DNA of 27,941 bases from a virus. Under the pieces are notes generated by a model. The model was given only the letters and a program-made list of their open reading frames with translations, had not been told where the DNA came from and did no database searches. The position numbers and the translations under genes were made by a program. Of this stretch, positions 14,341 to 20,544 are shown in pieces. Numbering within the stretch: position 1 is the stretch's first letter; the number at the start of each line of letters is the position of its first letter. The stretch lies in the IMG/VR virus record IMGVR_UViG_3300043427_003710, positions 1-27,941 of that record; one strand, given 5' to 3'.

Positions 14341-14924
14341 CCGCCTACCCCGGCCAATTCCACCGCGAAACCTATGGACGGGAACTGCGCTGCACCGTGC
14401 TGCGTGCGTGGCGCCAGCTCCACAAAATCCGCCGCGACCACGCCTCCCTCGCCGAACTCCCCATCGCGGCCCTCCAAGCCCTAACCGCCAACATCAACCG
14501 CGACCCCAAGAAGTCCAAGCCCTTCACCGCGCTTGACTTCGCCATGTTCCGCGAACGCGAATCCGACGACAAGGTGCTGAGCCCAGAAGTGGCAGCCACC
14601 GCACTCGCACTGCGAGCAGAGAAGAAGGACGCCCCGATCCTCCTCGCCGCCTGGGACAAGGTGCTCGCAAGCGCCACCGCAACCGCCCGCATCCCCGAGG
14701 TCCGCGCCCTCCACTCCGACGACAAACAAGTCTGGATCCTCTGCCCCACCTGGGAAGGTAAGAACGTCCGCGCCGGCCTCATCGCCGTCGGAGACCAAAT
14801 CTCCGGCCCCACCCTCCTCCGCGACGTGGATCGCCCCCTCACCACCTACACCCTCACCCTCCCAGACCGCCGCACCTTCGCCTGGCTCGAAACCGGACTC
14901 CTCATCACCGCGACGGAAATCTAG
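14277..14924 (+). CDS. T-like extension, translated as a G-T fusion by -1 frameshift
   Basis: The -1 frame from 14277 encodes 215 residues after the shift, making a 390-residue G-T fusion with 13753-14277. It reads AAAGHHRQSQ-TDWAEIFWELVAAYPGQF-HRETYGRELR, then ...LRAWRQLHKIRRDHASLAEL..., with a beta-rich C-terminus (KQVWILCPTWEG, YTLTLPDRRTFAWLETGLLI). Protein-like sequence is present well before the first usable start (GTG 14397), and overlaps the end of the zero-frame gene. This is the sign of a fusion, not of a separate gene. By analogy the T part recruits tail-tube subunits to the chaperone-coated tape measure. An independent start at GTG 14397 (175 aa) cannot be excluded. The stop TAG overlaps the next late motif. 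Confidence 0.72.
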   Translation, partial: AAAGHHRQSQTDWAEIFWELVAAYPGQFHRETYGRELRCTVLRAWRQLHKIRRDHASLAELPIAALQALTANINRDPKKSKPFTALDFAMFRERESDDKVLSPEVAATALALRAEKKDAPILLAAWDKVLASATATARIPEVRALHSDDKQVWILCPTWEGKNVRAGLIAVGDQISGPTLLRDVDRPLTTYTLTLPDRRTFAWLETGLLITATEI

Positions 14925-14930
14925 GTACAT
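14911..14930 (+). promoter_or_regulatory. Late start-associated motif overlapping the T stop codon
   Basis: CGACGGAAATCTAGGTACAT contains the TAG stop of the preceding frame (14922-14924) within its CTAGG core. The core ends 22 nt before GTG 14948. It is nearly identical to the copy at 16046-16064. Confidence 0.63.
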
Positions 14931-14947
14931 AGTGCTGCGCAGGGTTT

Positions 14948-16033
14948 GTGAACGTCCTTGAACTGCGCACCGAGCTGGCATCCCTGCTCAGCGCAAGCCT
15001 CGGCACCTACACCCTGCCCAACGGCTCCACCACGCCAGCCATCGCCGTGCGCTCCAGCGGCGAGTCTCTACCCGCTGGAACGACCGTCACCGGCCTAGAA
15101 GTCGTCATAATCCGCGACCCAAACCTCACCCCAATCCCCCAGTACGCCGAACCAGGCGCCCTACGCACCTGGACCGTCTTCCTTGTCGACTGGAGCGACG
15201 CGGTCGATCTAGAACCGATCGCCGCCTACATCATCGAGGCCTACGCCGGCACCGCCGTCTCCCCGGTCGCCGTCCCTAAAGGCACTGGTCCGCAAAACCA
15301 AATGCGGATCACGATCCAGTCCAACGCAGTCCCGCCCAGCGGCTTCCCCGCCTACGACCCAGTCCGCTTCCCCACCGTCTCCGCCCTCGGCTTCACCCTC
15401 GACGCCGGCATCACTCCCACCACCGGCCAACTCACCTGGAACGTTGACGAGGGCACCCTCGAACTCGGCAAAGCCGGCGGCGTCAGCAACTACCTCGGCC
15501 AAGAGACGATGGTGCTCTGCCGCAACAACAGCAACTCCGTCACCATCCCCAAGGGCACCGCCGTCATGTTCGCTGGCACAGTCGGCGCCAGCGGCCGCCT
15601 CAAAGTCGCGCCCATGGTCAGCGACGGCACCCTGCCTGGCTACGTCTTCTTCGGTGTCACCGATCAAGCCATCGCCGGCGCCGCCGACGGCTACGTCACC
15701 ACCTTCGGCAAAATCCGCGGCATCAACACCAACGCTTATATCGACGGCGACATCCTCTGGTGCAACCCCGCCACACCCGGCGGCTTCACCAAAGTCGAAC
15801 CCCAAGCACCCAACCTGAAGCTCGCCGTCGCTGCCGTGGTACGCGCCACCAACAACGGCACCATCTTCGTCCGCTCCACCGCAGGCGCCCGCCTCCAAGA
15901 CCTCCACGATGTCGAGGCCAACGGAACCAAAGACAACGGCGACACCCTTGAGTGGGTCGCCGCCAACAACCGCTGGCAAGCCACAGATCGCCTCACCCTC
16001 CTCGAAGCCCGAGTCACCGCCCTCGAAGCCTGA
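14948..16033 (+). CDS. Tail fibre-like structural protein (361 aa)
   Basis: A 361-residue protein from GTG 14948. Residues 1-130 (MNVLELRTELASLLSASLGT, ...GLEVVIIRDPNLTPIPQYAE, ...RTWTVFLVDWSD) resemble a minor tail or attachment domain. Residues about 155-320 (TWNVDEGTLELGKAGG, QETMVLCRNNSNSVTIPKGT, VFFGVTDQAIAGAADGYVTT, GDILWCNPATPGGFTK) match a capsid/tail-fibre beta module I have seen in phage surface proteins. The end (TDRLTLLEARVTALEA) is a short heptad coiled coil, as in trimeric fibres. It probably forms a side or tail fibre. It is preceded and followed by late motifs and so appears to be its own transcription unit. Confidence 0.68.
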   Translation: MNVLELRTELASLLSASLGTYTLPNGSTTPAIAVRSSGESLPAGTTVTGLEVVIIRDPNLTPIPQYAEPGALRTWTVFLVDWSDAVDLEPIAAYIIEAYAGTAVSPVAVPKGTGPQNQMRITIQSNAVPPSGFPAYDPVRFPTVSALGFTLDAGITPTTGQLTWNVDEGTLELGKAGGVSNYLGQETMVLCRNNSNSVTIPKGTAVMFAGTVGASGRLKVAPMVSDGTLPGYVFFGVTDQAIAGAADGYVTTFGKIRGINTNAYIDGDILWCNPATPGGFTKVEPQAPNLKLAVAAVVRATNNGTIFVRSTAGARLQDLHDVEANGTKDNGDTLEWVAANNRWQATDRLTLLEARVTALEA

Positions 16034-16045
16034 GTTCACAATCCT

Positions 16046-16064
16046 TACGGAAATCTAGGTATAG
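16046..16064 (+). promoter_or_regulatory. Late start-associated motif before the lysis cassette
   Basis: TACGGAAATCTAGGTATAG lies 12 nt after the fibre gene stop. Its CTAGG core (16055-16059) ends 19 nt before GTG 16079. It would drive the lysis genes together with other late units. Confidence 0.64.
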
Positions 16065-16078
16065 ATGCCCACTGGTTC

Positions 16079-16351
16079 GTGATTGAGGTTATCGCCGCGG
16101 TAGCCGGCGCGTCTATCTCAGTCGCAGCCATGGCCTCCATGGGCTTCTCGCGGAAAAATGACGAGGCGAGAGATGCCGTGGTGCGTTTGACTTCGGCCGT
16201 CGAGCACATAGCCCAGCAGCTGGAGATTTTGCATGGGGACATGCGCGAAGAAAGACGGGAGACCTTCGGCCGCCTAAACGGCGTCGAACAGCGAGTCAGC
16301 AAACTCGAAGCCATTCCCCCCTGGGACGGCAGCAACAGGCGCACCTCTTAA
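16079..16351 (+). CDS. Small membrane protein with a coiled coil, lysis cassette
   Basis: A 90-residue protein from GTG 16079. Residues 2-22 (IEVIAAVAGASISVAAMASM) form one hydrophobic segment. Residues about 27-80 are a charged helix with heptads (VVRLTSAVEHIAQQLEILHG, RRETFGRLNGVEQRVSKLEA), and the end is polar. One N-terminal membrane anchor plus a coiled coil is seen in phage lysis and holin-associated proteins. Position directly before a second membrane protein and the endolysin supports a lysis role, but holin, antiholin and spanin-like functions cannot be told apart here. Confidence 0.65.
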   Translation: MIEVIAAVAGASISVAAMASMGFSRKNDEARDAVVRLTSAVEHIAQQLEILHGDMREERRETFGRLNGVEQRVSKLEAIPPWDGSNRRTS

Positions 16352-16371
16352 TACCCTGAAGCCATAGCAGA

Positions 16372-16379
16372 CTAGACTG
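16372..16379 (+). promoter_or_regulatory. CTAGACTG element before the small holin-like gene
   Basis: CTAGACTG at 16372-16379 is identical to the element at 13726 and ends 17 nt before GTG 16397 (23 nt before GTG 16403). The position matches that of the CTAGG motifs, so it may be a weaker variant. Confidence 0.35.
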
Positions 16380-16396
16380 CAGACTCAACCGCGCAC

Positions 16397-16543
16397 GTGT
16401 CCGTGGAATTTCTGTCTCACCCCGCCTTCTGGATCATCGTCGCTGCAGCCAGCGAGCTGATCGCACTTTCCCCACTTAAAAGCAACAGCATCATCCAACT
16501 GGTAATCAAGGCTCTGTACTCTCTTAAGCCGGGAAAGCGCTGA
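16397..16543 (+). CDS. Very small holin-like membrane protein (46-48 aa)
   Basis: GTG 16397 (or GTG 16403) to TGA 16541-16543 encodes 48 or 46 residues. VEFLSHPAFWIIVAAASELI contains a hydrophobic helix (about residues 7-23), followed by ALSPLKSNSIIQLVIKALYS and a basic end LKPGKR. Short single-span proteins of this type are common beside endolysins in cyanophages. Size, single membrane helix and basic C-terminus suit a pinholin or small holin; function is inferred from context. Confidence 0.62.
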   Translation: MSVEFLSHPAFWIIVAAASELIALSPLKSNSIIQLVIKALYSLKPGKR

Positions 16544-16572
16544 AGCCGAACGTCACCGGCACCGGCCCTGCA

Positions 16573-16803
16573 GTGGTCACACTGTTCAGCACCAGGCCGC
16601 GTGACGCCGAGGCAAGACAATTCATCAACGAACACAAGACCCTGGCGTCGATCGACCAACAGGTCGACGCCTGGCACGAAGCACAGCCAGAGCCGCCAGC
16701 CCCAGTCATCGTCGAACACCCAATCGACGACACCGTACAGACAGGCGAAAGCCGCCTGCTCGGCGGTGGCATGAGCATCCACGCACCTTGGAAACGTGAC
16801 TAA
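16573..16803 (+). CDS. Hypothetical protein in the lysis cassette (76 aa)
   Basis: GTG 16573 is the first standard start after an in-frame TAA at 16525. It yields 76 residues: MVTLFSTRPRDAEARQFINE, then HKTLASIDQQVDAWHEAQPE, a Pro-rich middle and GGGMSIHAPWKRD. A helix of about 25 residues is followed by a probably disordered linker. No signal peptide, lipobox or membrane helix is seen, so a spanin is unlikely. It overlaps the endolysin start by 8 bases, indicating co-translation. Family unknown. Confidence 0.55.
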   Translation: MVTLFSTRPRDAEARQFINEHKTLASIDQQVDAWHEAQPEPPAPVIVEHPIDDTVQTGESRLLGGGMSIHAPWKRD

Positions 16804-17866
16804 ACAGCCAGTCCGGCTTCTCGACCTGTGCCGTTTCTACAAACACGGCACGCCCCACCAGATGGCCGCCATCAGCGAGCTAGAAGACGCAATCCTCAAA
16901 GCCAACCCAAACCTGCTGGACCGCGACCAACCCTGGTTCAAAACCTGGAGCCAAGGCGGCAAGCAGCCCGAACCGATCTACCTGGCCCCCTCAGAAAAAA
17001 TCATCCGCGAATTCGAGGGCTGCCACCTCACCGCATACCTCTGCCCCGCAAACATCCCAACGATCGGCTGGGGCACGACCAACGTCAACAGCGCCCCGGT
17101 GCGAATGGGCGACAAAATCTCCCAAGCCCTAGCCGACGAGCTGCTGCGCACCGAAATCCACCGCATCGCCGCCAAGCTGCACCAGTTAATCCCTGCTTCT
17201 GCCAAATGGGGCGCCAACCAACAGGCTGCGCTGATCTCCTGGGCCTACAACGTGGGTGTCGGAGCCGTTGAAGACAGCACCCTCCGCCGCCGAATCAACG
17301 CAGGCGAAGCCGCCCCAGTCGTGGTCCGCGAAGAACTCCCCCGCTGGAACAAAGGCGACGGCAAAGTCCTCCCCGGCCTAAGCCGCCGCCGCGCCGCTGA
17401 AGTCGCACTGTTCACGGGCACCAGCTGGGTAACGAAGCCGTCGATCCAAAAGCTGACCCCTGGCGCGCCCTTCTCCACGCTCATCACCCCAAACATCACC
17501 TACGGCGAGCTGACACTCAACCAGGAGCGGCGCCGCTTCACGAACCAGGGTCAGTGCGACATCGCCACCGAAATCTGCACCTTCATCGAGAAAGCTCGCA
17601 CACAATTCGGCAACAAACCACTCGTCATCACCAGCGGACCCAGACCAGAAAAGGTGAACCAAGAGGTCAACGGCGCCAAAGACTCCGAACACCTCTACAA
17701 ACCTGGCTCTGGCGCCATCGACTGGTACATCCAGGGCGTACCCGTAAAGACCGTCCAGGACTGGTGCGTGAAAAACTGGCCCTACTCCACCGGCCTTGGC
17801 GCGCCAAAGGGCTTTATTCACACAGGGATTCGCACCGGTAGACCCAAGGTCGTCTGGACCTACTGA
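16796..17866 (+). CDS. Two-domain endolysin: T4-type lysozyme plus M15-like peptidase
   Basis: A 356-residue protein from GTG 16796. Residues about 62-210 form a GH24 lysozyme domain: FEG with E74, YLCPANIPTIGWGTT with C83 and T89, and WAYNVGVGA (150-157). The spacing E-9-x-6-T equals that of T4 lysozyme E11-D20-T26, with Cys in place of the Asp, a known variant in the family. Residues about 240-356 resemble M15A/DUF882 peptidases: VITSGPRP (277-284), SEHLYKPGSGAIDWY with H299 and D309 as likely Zn ligands, and GFIHTGIR with H342. The enzyme would cut both glycan strands and stem peptides. There is no signal peptide, so release should depend on the holin-like proteins upstream. It ends convergently with the 17860 gene. 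Confidence 0.88.
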   Translation: MTKQPVRLLDLCRFYKHGTPHQMAAISELEDAILKANPNLLDRDQPWFKTWSQGGKQPEPIYLAPSEKIIREFEGCHLTAYLCPANIPTIGWGTTNVNSAPVRMGDKISQALADELLRTEIHRIAAKLHQLIPASAKWGANQQAALISWAYNVGVGAVEDSTLRRRINAGEAAPVVVREELPRWNKGDGKVLPGLSRRRAAEVALFTGTSWVTKPSIQKLTPGAPFSTLITPNITYGELTLNQERRRFTNQGQCDIATEICTFIEKARTQFGNKPLVITSGPRPEKVNQEVNGAKDSEHLYKPGSGAIDWYIQGVPVKTVQDWCVKNWPYSTGLGAPKGFIHTGIRTGRPKVVWTY

Positions 17867-18012
17867 GGCGACACCGTATAGGCCGCCCGCGCCATGTGAT
17901 ACCAGCACCAGGCCTGCCAGTCCTGACGATGCCGCCTAACCATCCCCGCGTAAGTAACCTCCCACATACCGCCCTGATCGTCAGCAATGAACGTGATGGT
18001 CGGTGCTGCCAT
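17860..18012 (-). CDS. Small hypothetical protein (50 aa)
   Basis: ATG at 18012 to TAG at 17860-17862 gives 50 residues: MAAPTITFIADDQGGMWEVT, then YAGMVRRHRQDWQAWCWYHM and ARAAYTVSPQ. A longer upstream frame exists, but its extra sequence is antisense to the 18047 gene. The protein is Trp-rich with an amphipathic helix and looks like a conserved small phage protein, though I cannot name it. It overlaps the endolysin stop by 7 bases on the opposite strand. It is the promoter-distal end of the minus-strand cluster. Confidence 0.6.
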   Translation of the reverse strand: MAAPTITFIADDQGGMWEVTYAGMVRRHRQDWQAWCWYHMARAAYTVSPQ

Positions 18013-18046
18013 GGCTAGTCTCTGCGGGTAGAAGGTTGCGGCGGCC

Positions 18047-18322
18047 ATGGCCCTTTCCGAGTGGTTGATCCCAAAGCCCTCACTGAGTGCCCAAGCGCAG
18101 CTACGCCACAACGTCGACACCCTGCGCCAACACGGCTCCTCCGACCCCCACGGAACAACAGAACTGGCCTGCTCCTTGATGCACCAGCTGATGCTCAAGG
18201 ACACCCTACTGCGTCAAGCCATCCACCACATCAGCGCCCTGGAACTGCAACAGCTCCTAACGGAAAGCCCCCACCGCCCTGGGCCGTGGCGCCGGCTGCT
18301 GCGGTTTCTGTGGCCTACTTAA
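18047..18322 (+). CDS. Hypothetical helical protein (91 aa), convergent with sigma
   Basis: ATG 18047 to TAA at 18320-18322 gives 91 residues: MALSEWLIPKPSLSAQAQLR, then HNVDTLRQHGSSDPHGTTEL, ACSLMHQLMLKDTLLRQAIH and HISALELQQLLTESPHRP. It has strong amphipathic helices and protein-like composition, so I prefer it to other frames here. Its 3' end overlaps the sigma gene by 66 bases on the opposite strand. It is the only convincing + strand gene downstream of the endolysin. A GCTAGTCT at 18013-18020 could be a promoter element, but the evidence is weak. Function unknown. Confidence 0.55.
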   Translation: MALSEWLIPKPSLSAQAQLRHNVDTLRQHGSSDPHGTTELACSLMHQLMLKDTLLRQAIHHISALELQQLLTESPHRPGPWRRLLRFLWPT

Positions 18323-19189
18323 GTAAAACCGCATCTTCCGCTGCGCCTGATCCACCACCTGACGCACCCGCTCCCGACTAATCCCGTTGTCCCGCCCAAT
18401 ATCAACGTACGTCTCCTCCGGAGCGCCACCCAACCCCCACCGCCGCTCCACGAAACTCCGCTCCTTCGGCGTCAACACCCCCAAAGCCACCTCTACCGCA
18501 TCCACCGTCTCCTGCATCTGGGCCTTATCCATCGACTCCACACCGTCAGGATCCATAGGATCCGAAATCAAATCCAGAATTGAACTCCCGTCCCCACCCA
18601 GCGTCAGCACATCCAACGACGACACATACTTCCCCCGATTCAAAAACATCCGCACCTCCTCCACTGGAACGTCAAACGCCTTCGCCATCTCCTCAGTCGT
18701 CGGCATCCGCTGCAGCTCCTGACTGAGCTCCCTCACCCGACGATTCCAGTTGGTGCCCATATCCGCAATCTTGCCCGGCAGCCGGATATACCGCTCCTTA
18801 GCCGTGATGGCACGCGCCATCGACTGCCTGATCCACCAGTACGCATAGGTCGAAAACTTGTACCCCCGCCCTGGATCGAACCTGCGCACCGCCACCATCA
18901 ACCCAATATTCCCCTCCTGCACCAGGTCCATCAAATCCATGTGCTCCAGCACGCCCACGTACTTCTTCGCCGCCGAAACCACCAGCCGCAGATTCGACTT
19001 CACAAACCTGTCCAGGGCCCGCTGCCCAATCCTCACCTCCTTCTTCTCCTGGAACGTCAGCTCCCGGCCAGCCTCCTCCAGCTCAACCATTCGCCGCACC
19101 TTGCGTCCCAGGTCAATCTCCTGCTCCGGCGTCAGCAGCGGCACCGTCCCGATGCTGTCCAGATACGTGCTGATCCCTGATCGTGCCAT
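18257..19189 (-). CDS. Full-length sigma-70 family RNA polymerase sigma factor
   Basis: A 310-residue protein resembling cyanobacterial group-2 sigma factors. Region 1.2 is at about 3-35 (STYLDSIGTVPLLTPEQEID). Region 2 is at about 60-130 (RFVKSNLRLVVSAAKKYVGV, DLVQEGNIGLMVAVRRFDPG, YKFSTYAYWWIRQSMARAIT). Region 3 is at about 135-215. Region 4 is at about 235-290 (LTPKERSFVERRWGLGG and the helix-turn-helix YVDIGRDNGISRERVRQVVD). It lacks the long region 1.1 of primary sigma factors and ends in a Pro/Arg-rich tail. AAGGA just before ATG 19189 supports the start. Being in the replication-side cluster, it probably reprogrammes host RNA polymerase early or in mid infection. Its stop lies inside the convergent 18047 gene. 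Confidence 0.93.
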   Translation of the reverse strand: MARSGISTYLDSIGTVPLLTPEQEIDLGRKVRRMVELEEAGRELTFQEKKEVRIGQRALDRFVKSNLRLVVSAAKKYVGVLEHMDLMDLVQEGNIGLMVAVRRFDPGRGYKFSTYAYWWIRQSMARAITAKERYIRLPGKIADMGTNWNRRVRELSQELQRMPTTEEMAKAFDVPVEEVRMFLNRGKYVSSLDVLTLGGDGSSILDLISDPMDPDGVESMDKAQMQETVDAVEVALGVLTPKERSFVERRWGLGGAPEETYVDIGRDNGISRERVRQVVDQAQRKMRFYLSRPQKPQQPAPRPRAVGAFR

Positions 19190-19361
19190 CGTCCTTGCGG
19201 TTGTTAAGTTTTGTCAAAAGTTCAGCGCCCCCAGTGAAAGAGCACTGGAGTGCAGCAGCCCGAAGCGCCGCCTCCATCCGCTCCTCGGCGTGGAGCGTTC
19301 TGCCGGCCAGGCGATGGTCCCAATAGGCATCCATCGCCACGCGGACAATGTCGCCGCTCAT
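19113..19361 (-). CDS. Hypothetical protein (82 aa) between dcd and sigma
   Basis: ATG 19361 overlaps the TGA of the dCTP deaminase gene (ATGA), supporting this start. It encodes MSGDIVRVAMDAYWDHRLAG, then RTLHAEERMEAALRAAALQC and a C-terminus low in structure (GQHRDGAAADAGAGD). The last 77 bases overlap the sigma gene in another frame. The first 50 residues look genuine and helical; the tail may be tolerated read-through coding. No family recognised. Confidence 0.5.
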   Translation of the reverse strand: MSGDIVRVAMDAYWDHRLAGRTLHAEERMEAALRAAALQCSFTGGAELLTKLNNRKDDGTIRDQHVSGQHRDGAAADAGAGD

Positions 19362-19876
19362 GCCGCCACTTTGCTGGGCATAACCGTGAAATCGCCGTTG
19401 TAGTGGCCGGTTATCGCGTAGCTGCGATCCGGCACCTGCGACATCCGACTAAAGACCATCTGCCCAATCTTCATACCAGGCCACAACGGTATCGGGTGGA
19501 ACTTCCTCAGGGAGTGCAGCTCCATTGTCAGGCGGCTGTGATTCCACCCTGGATCGCAGAACCCACAGAGGCTGTGGCTGATCCCCGAGCGTCCCCGGCT
19601 GCTTTTCAAGATGAACTGGGCCGCCAGCTCCTCCGGCAGATGGAAAACCTCCACCGTCTCGGCCAGCACAAACTCGCCCGGCTTCAACAGGTACGGATGC
19701 TCTACGCACCGATCCGCAATCGAAAACCGCTGCAGCTCCAGGTCCTGGGGCGTCTCCACCATCAGGTGACTACCCAGCCGCACGTCCAACGAAGCCGGCC
19801 CCACCAACCGCTCGTCAAACGGCTCCACCATCCCGGCCCGGCAATAGGCCGCGATCTCAACATCACTCAAAACCAT
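19358..19876 (-). CDS. dcd: dCTP deaminase / dUTPase-family enzyme
   Basis: A 172-residue protein from ATG 19876. A 24-residue longer reading exists, but it is low quality and overlaps the next gene. Family motifs are VGPASLDVRLGS (about 28-39), LKSSRGRSGI (about 90-99), CGFCDPGWNHSRLTMEL (about 103-119, with the catalytic Glu in MEL) and a C-terminal GHYNGDFTVMPSK. The enzyme would turn dCTP into dUTP, and in bifunctional members on to dUMP, feeding dTTP synthesis and lowering dCTP. The motif order is intact, but mono- versus bifunctional activity cannot be decided. It is coupled to its neighbours by short overlaps and lies with DNA polymerase in the same cluster. Confidence 0.87.
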   Translation of the reverse strand: MVLSDVEIAAYCRAGMVEPFDERLVGPASLDVRLGSHLMVETPQDLELQRFSIADRCVEHPYLLKPGEFVLAETVEVFHLPEELAAQFILKSSRGRSGISHSLCGFCDPGWNHSRLTMELHSLRKFHPIPLWPGMKIGQMVFSRMSQVPDRSYAITGHYNGDFTVMPSKVAA

Positions 19877-19877
19877 G

Positions 19878-20048
19878 TCAGTCGTTGGTAGCGGTGGGTT
19901 CTTCGTACTCGCGGTACAGCTCCACCAGCGCCAGCACGTGGGACGCAAACGCCACCATGTTGACCCCGGTCTGCTTGTTCAACGGCGCCATGGGGAAAGA
20001 GTCCTTCCACCACTCCTGGAGCGCCATCTCGATCTGCGTGTCAGTCAT
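19878..20048 (-). CDS. Small hypothetical protein (56 aa)
   Basis: ATG 20048 to TGA 19878-19880 encodes 56 residues: MTDTQIEMALQEWWKDSFPM, APLNKQTGVNMVAFASHVLA and LVELYREYEEPTATND. The start overlaps the previous stop (ATGA at 20048), which argues against the 18-residue longer form. It is an acidic helical protein of unknown function. Only one base separates its stop from the dcd start (TGACATG). Confidence 0.65.
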   Translation of the reverse strand: MTDTQIEMALQEWWKDSFPMAPLNKQTGVNMVAFASHVLALVELYREYEEPTATND

Positions 20049-20227
20049 CACAGTGCCGGCTCCTCGTTCATGGCTGCAGCCTTGCTGTTCAGCACAGCCC
20101 ACTCCCTGTAAAGCCCCGTATAGGTGTCGTGGAACGGATGGTCCTTCCGGTCTCGCCCAGCAGCCCTATAAAGCTGCTCCAAGAACTCAACCTTGGCCTG
20201 CTCCTGGCTCGGATGGCAATCTTTCAT
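20048..20227 (-). CDS. Small hypothetical protein (59 aa)
   Basis: ATG 20227 overlaps the previous gene's TGA (ATGA), giving 59 residues: MKDCHPSQEQAKVEFLEQLY, RAAGRDRKDHPFHDTYTGLY and REWAVLNSKAAAMNEEPAL. It contains helices with an EFLEQLYRAAGR pattern and an HPFHDTYTGL motif that I recall from small cyanophage proteins. No function can be given. Confidence 0.65.
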   Translation of the reverse strand: MKDCHPSQEQAKVEFLEQLYRAAGRDRKDHPFHDTYTGLYREWAVLNSKAAAMNEEPAL

Positions 20228-20472
20228 GCGCTGGCACCTTCGTAAGCGTTCCAGCTTGACGGATGGTCGGCCTCCTTGGCGACGTGAATCCACGCCGTTT
20301 CCTTGAAGAATTGTGTCGCCAGTCGCGCCACCTCCACGGCCTTGTCGTGGCTAACCCAAGACCCCGCATCCTCCTGCTTGATCGTCAGCCGAATCCCAGA
20401 TCCAGCCAAGCCGTAGCTCGCTGCAATCCACTGTTCCCCAACCTTGATCGAGTAGCGCGTCACCGCTGCCAC
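20224..20472 (-). CDS. Small hypothetical protein (82 aa)
   Basis: ATG 20472 to TGA 20224-20226, 82 residues: MAAVTRYSIKVGEQWIAASY, GLAGSGIRLTIKQEDAGSWV and SHDKAVEVARLATQFFKETA. A beta-rich first half is followed by one helix. GGAGG near the ATG gives a good ribosome binding site. It is the first gene of a coupled chain (20472 to 18257) and has a candidate sigma-70-type promoter upstream. Function unknown. Confidence 0.65.
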   Translation of the reverse strand: MAAVTRYSIKVGEQWIAASYGLAGSGIRLTIKQEDAGSWVSHDKAVEVARLATQFFKETAWIHVAKEADHPSSWNAYEGASA

Positions 20473-20490
20473 CTCCGAAACAACGGTCTT

Positions 20491-20519
20491 ACTCTACTAG
20501 ATAAGAAGCCGTGAGTCAG
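20491..20519 (-). promoter_or_regulatory. Candidate early promoter before the 20472 gene
   Basis: On the minus strand, CTGACT (20519-20514) and TAGAGT (20496-20491) are separated by 17 bases. They resemble -35 and -10 boxes and match the better promoter at 24048-24077. The site faces the 20472 gene, whose start is 18 nt beyond the -10. Confidence 0.45.
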
Positions 20520-20544
20520 ACTGCGTAACAAACCAGCGTAAGTC

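Noticed and set aside
15209-16039. Minus-strand ORF (276 aa)
   Set aside because: Antisense shadow of the fibre gene, with Gly/Asp/Val-biased composition.
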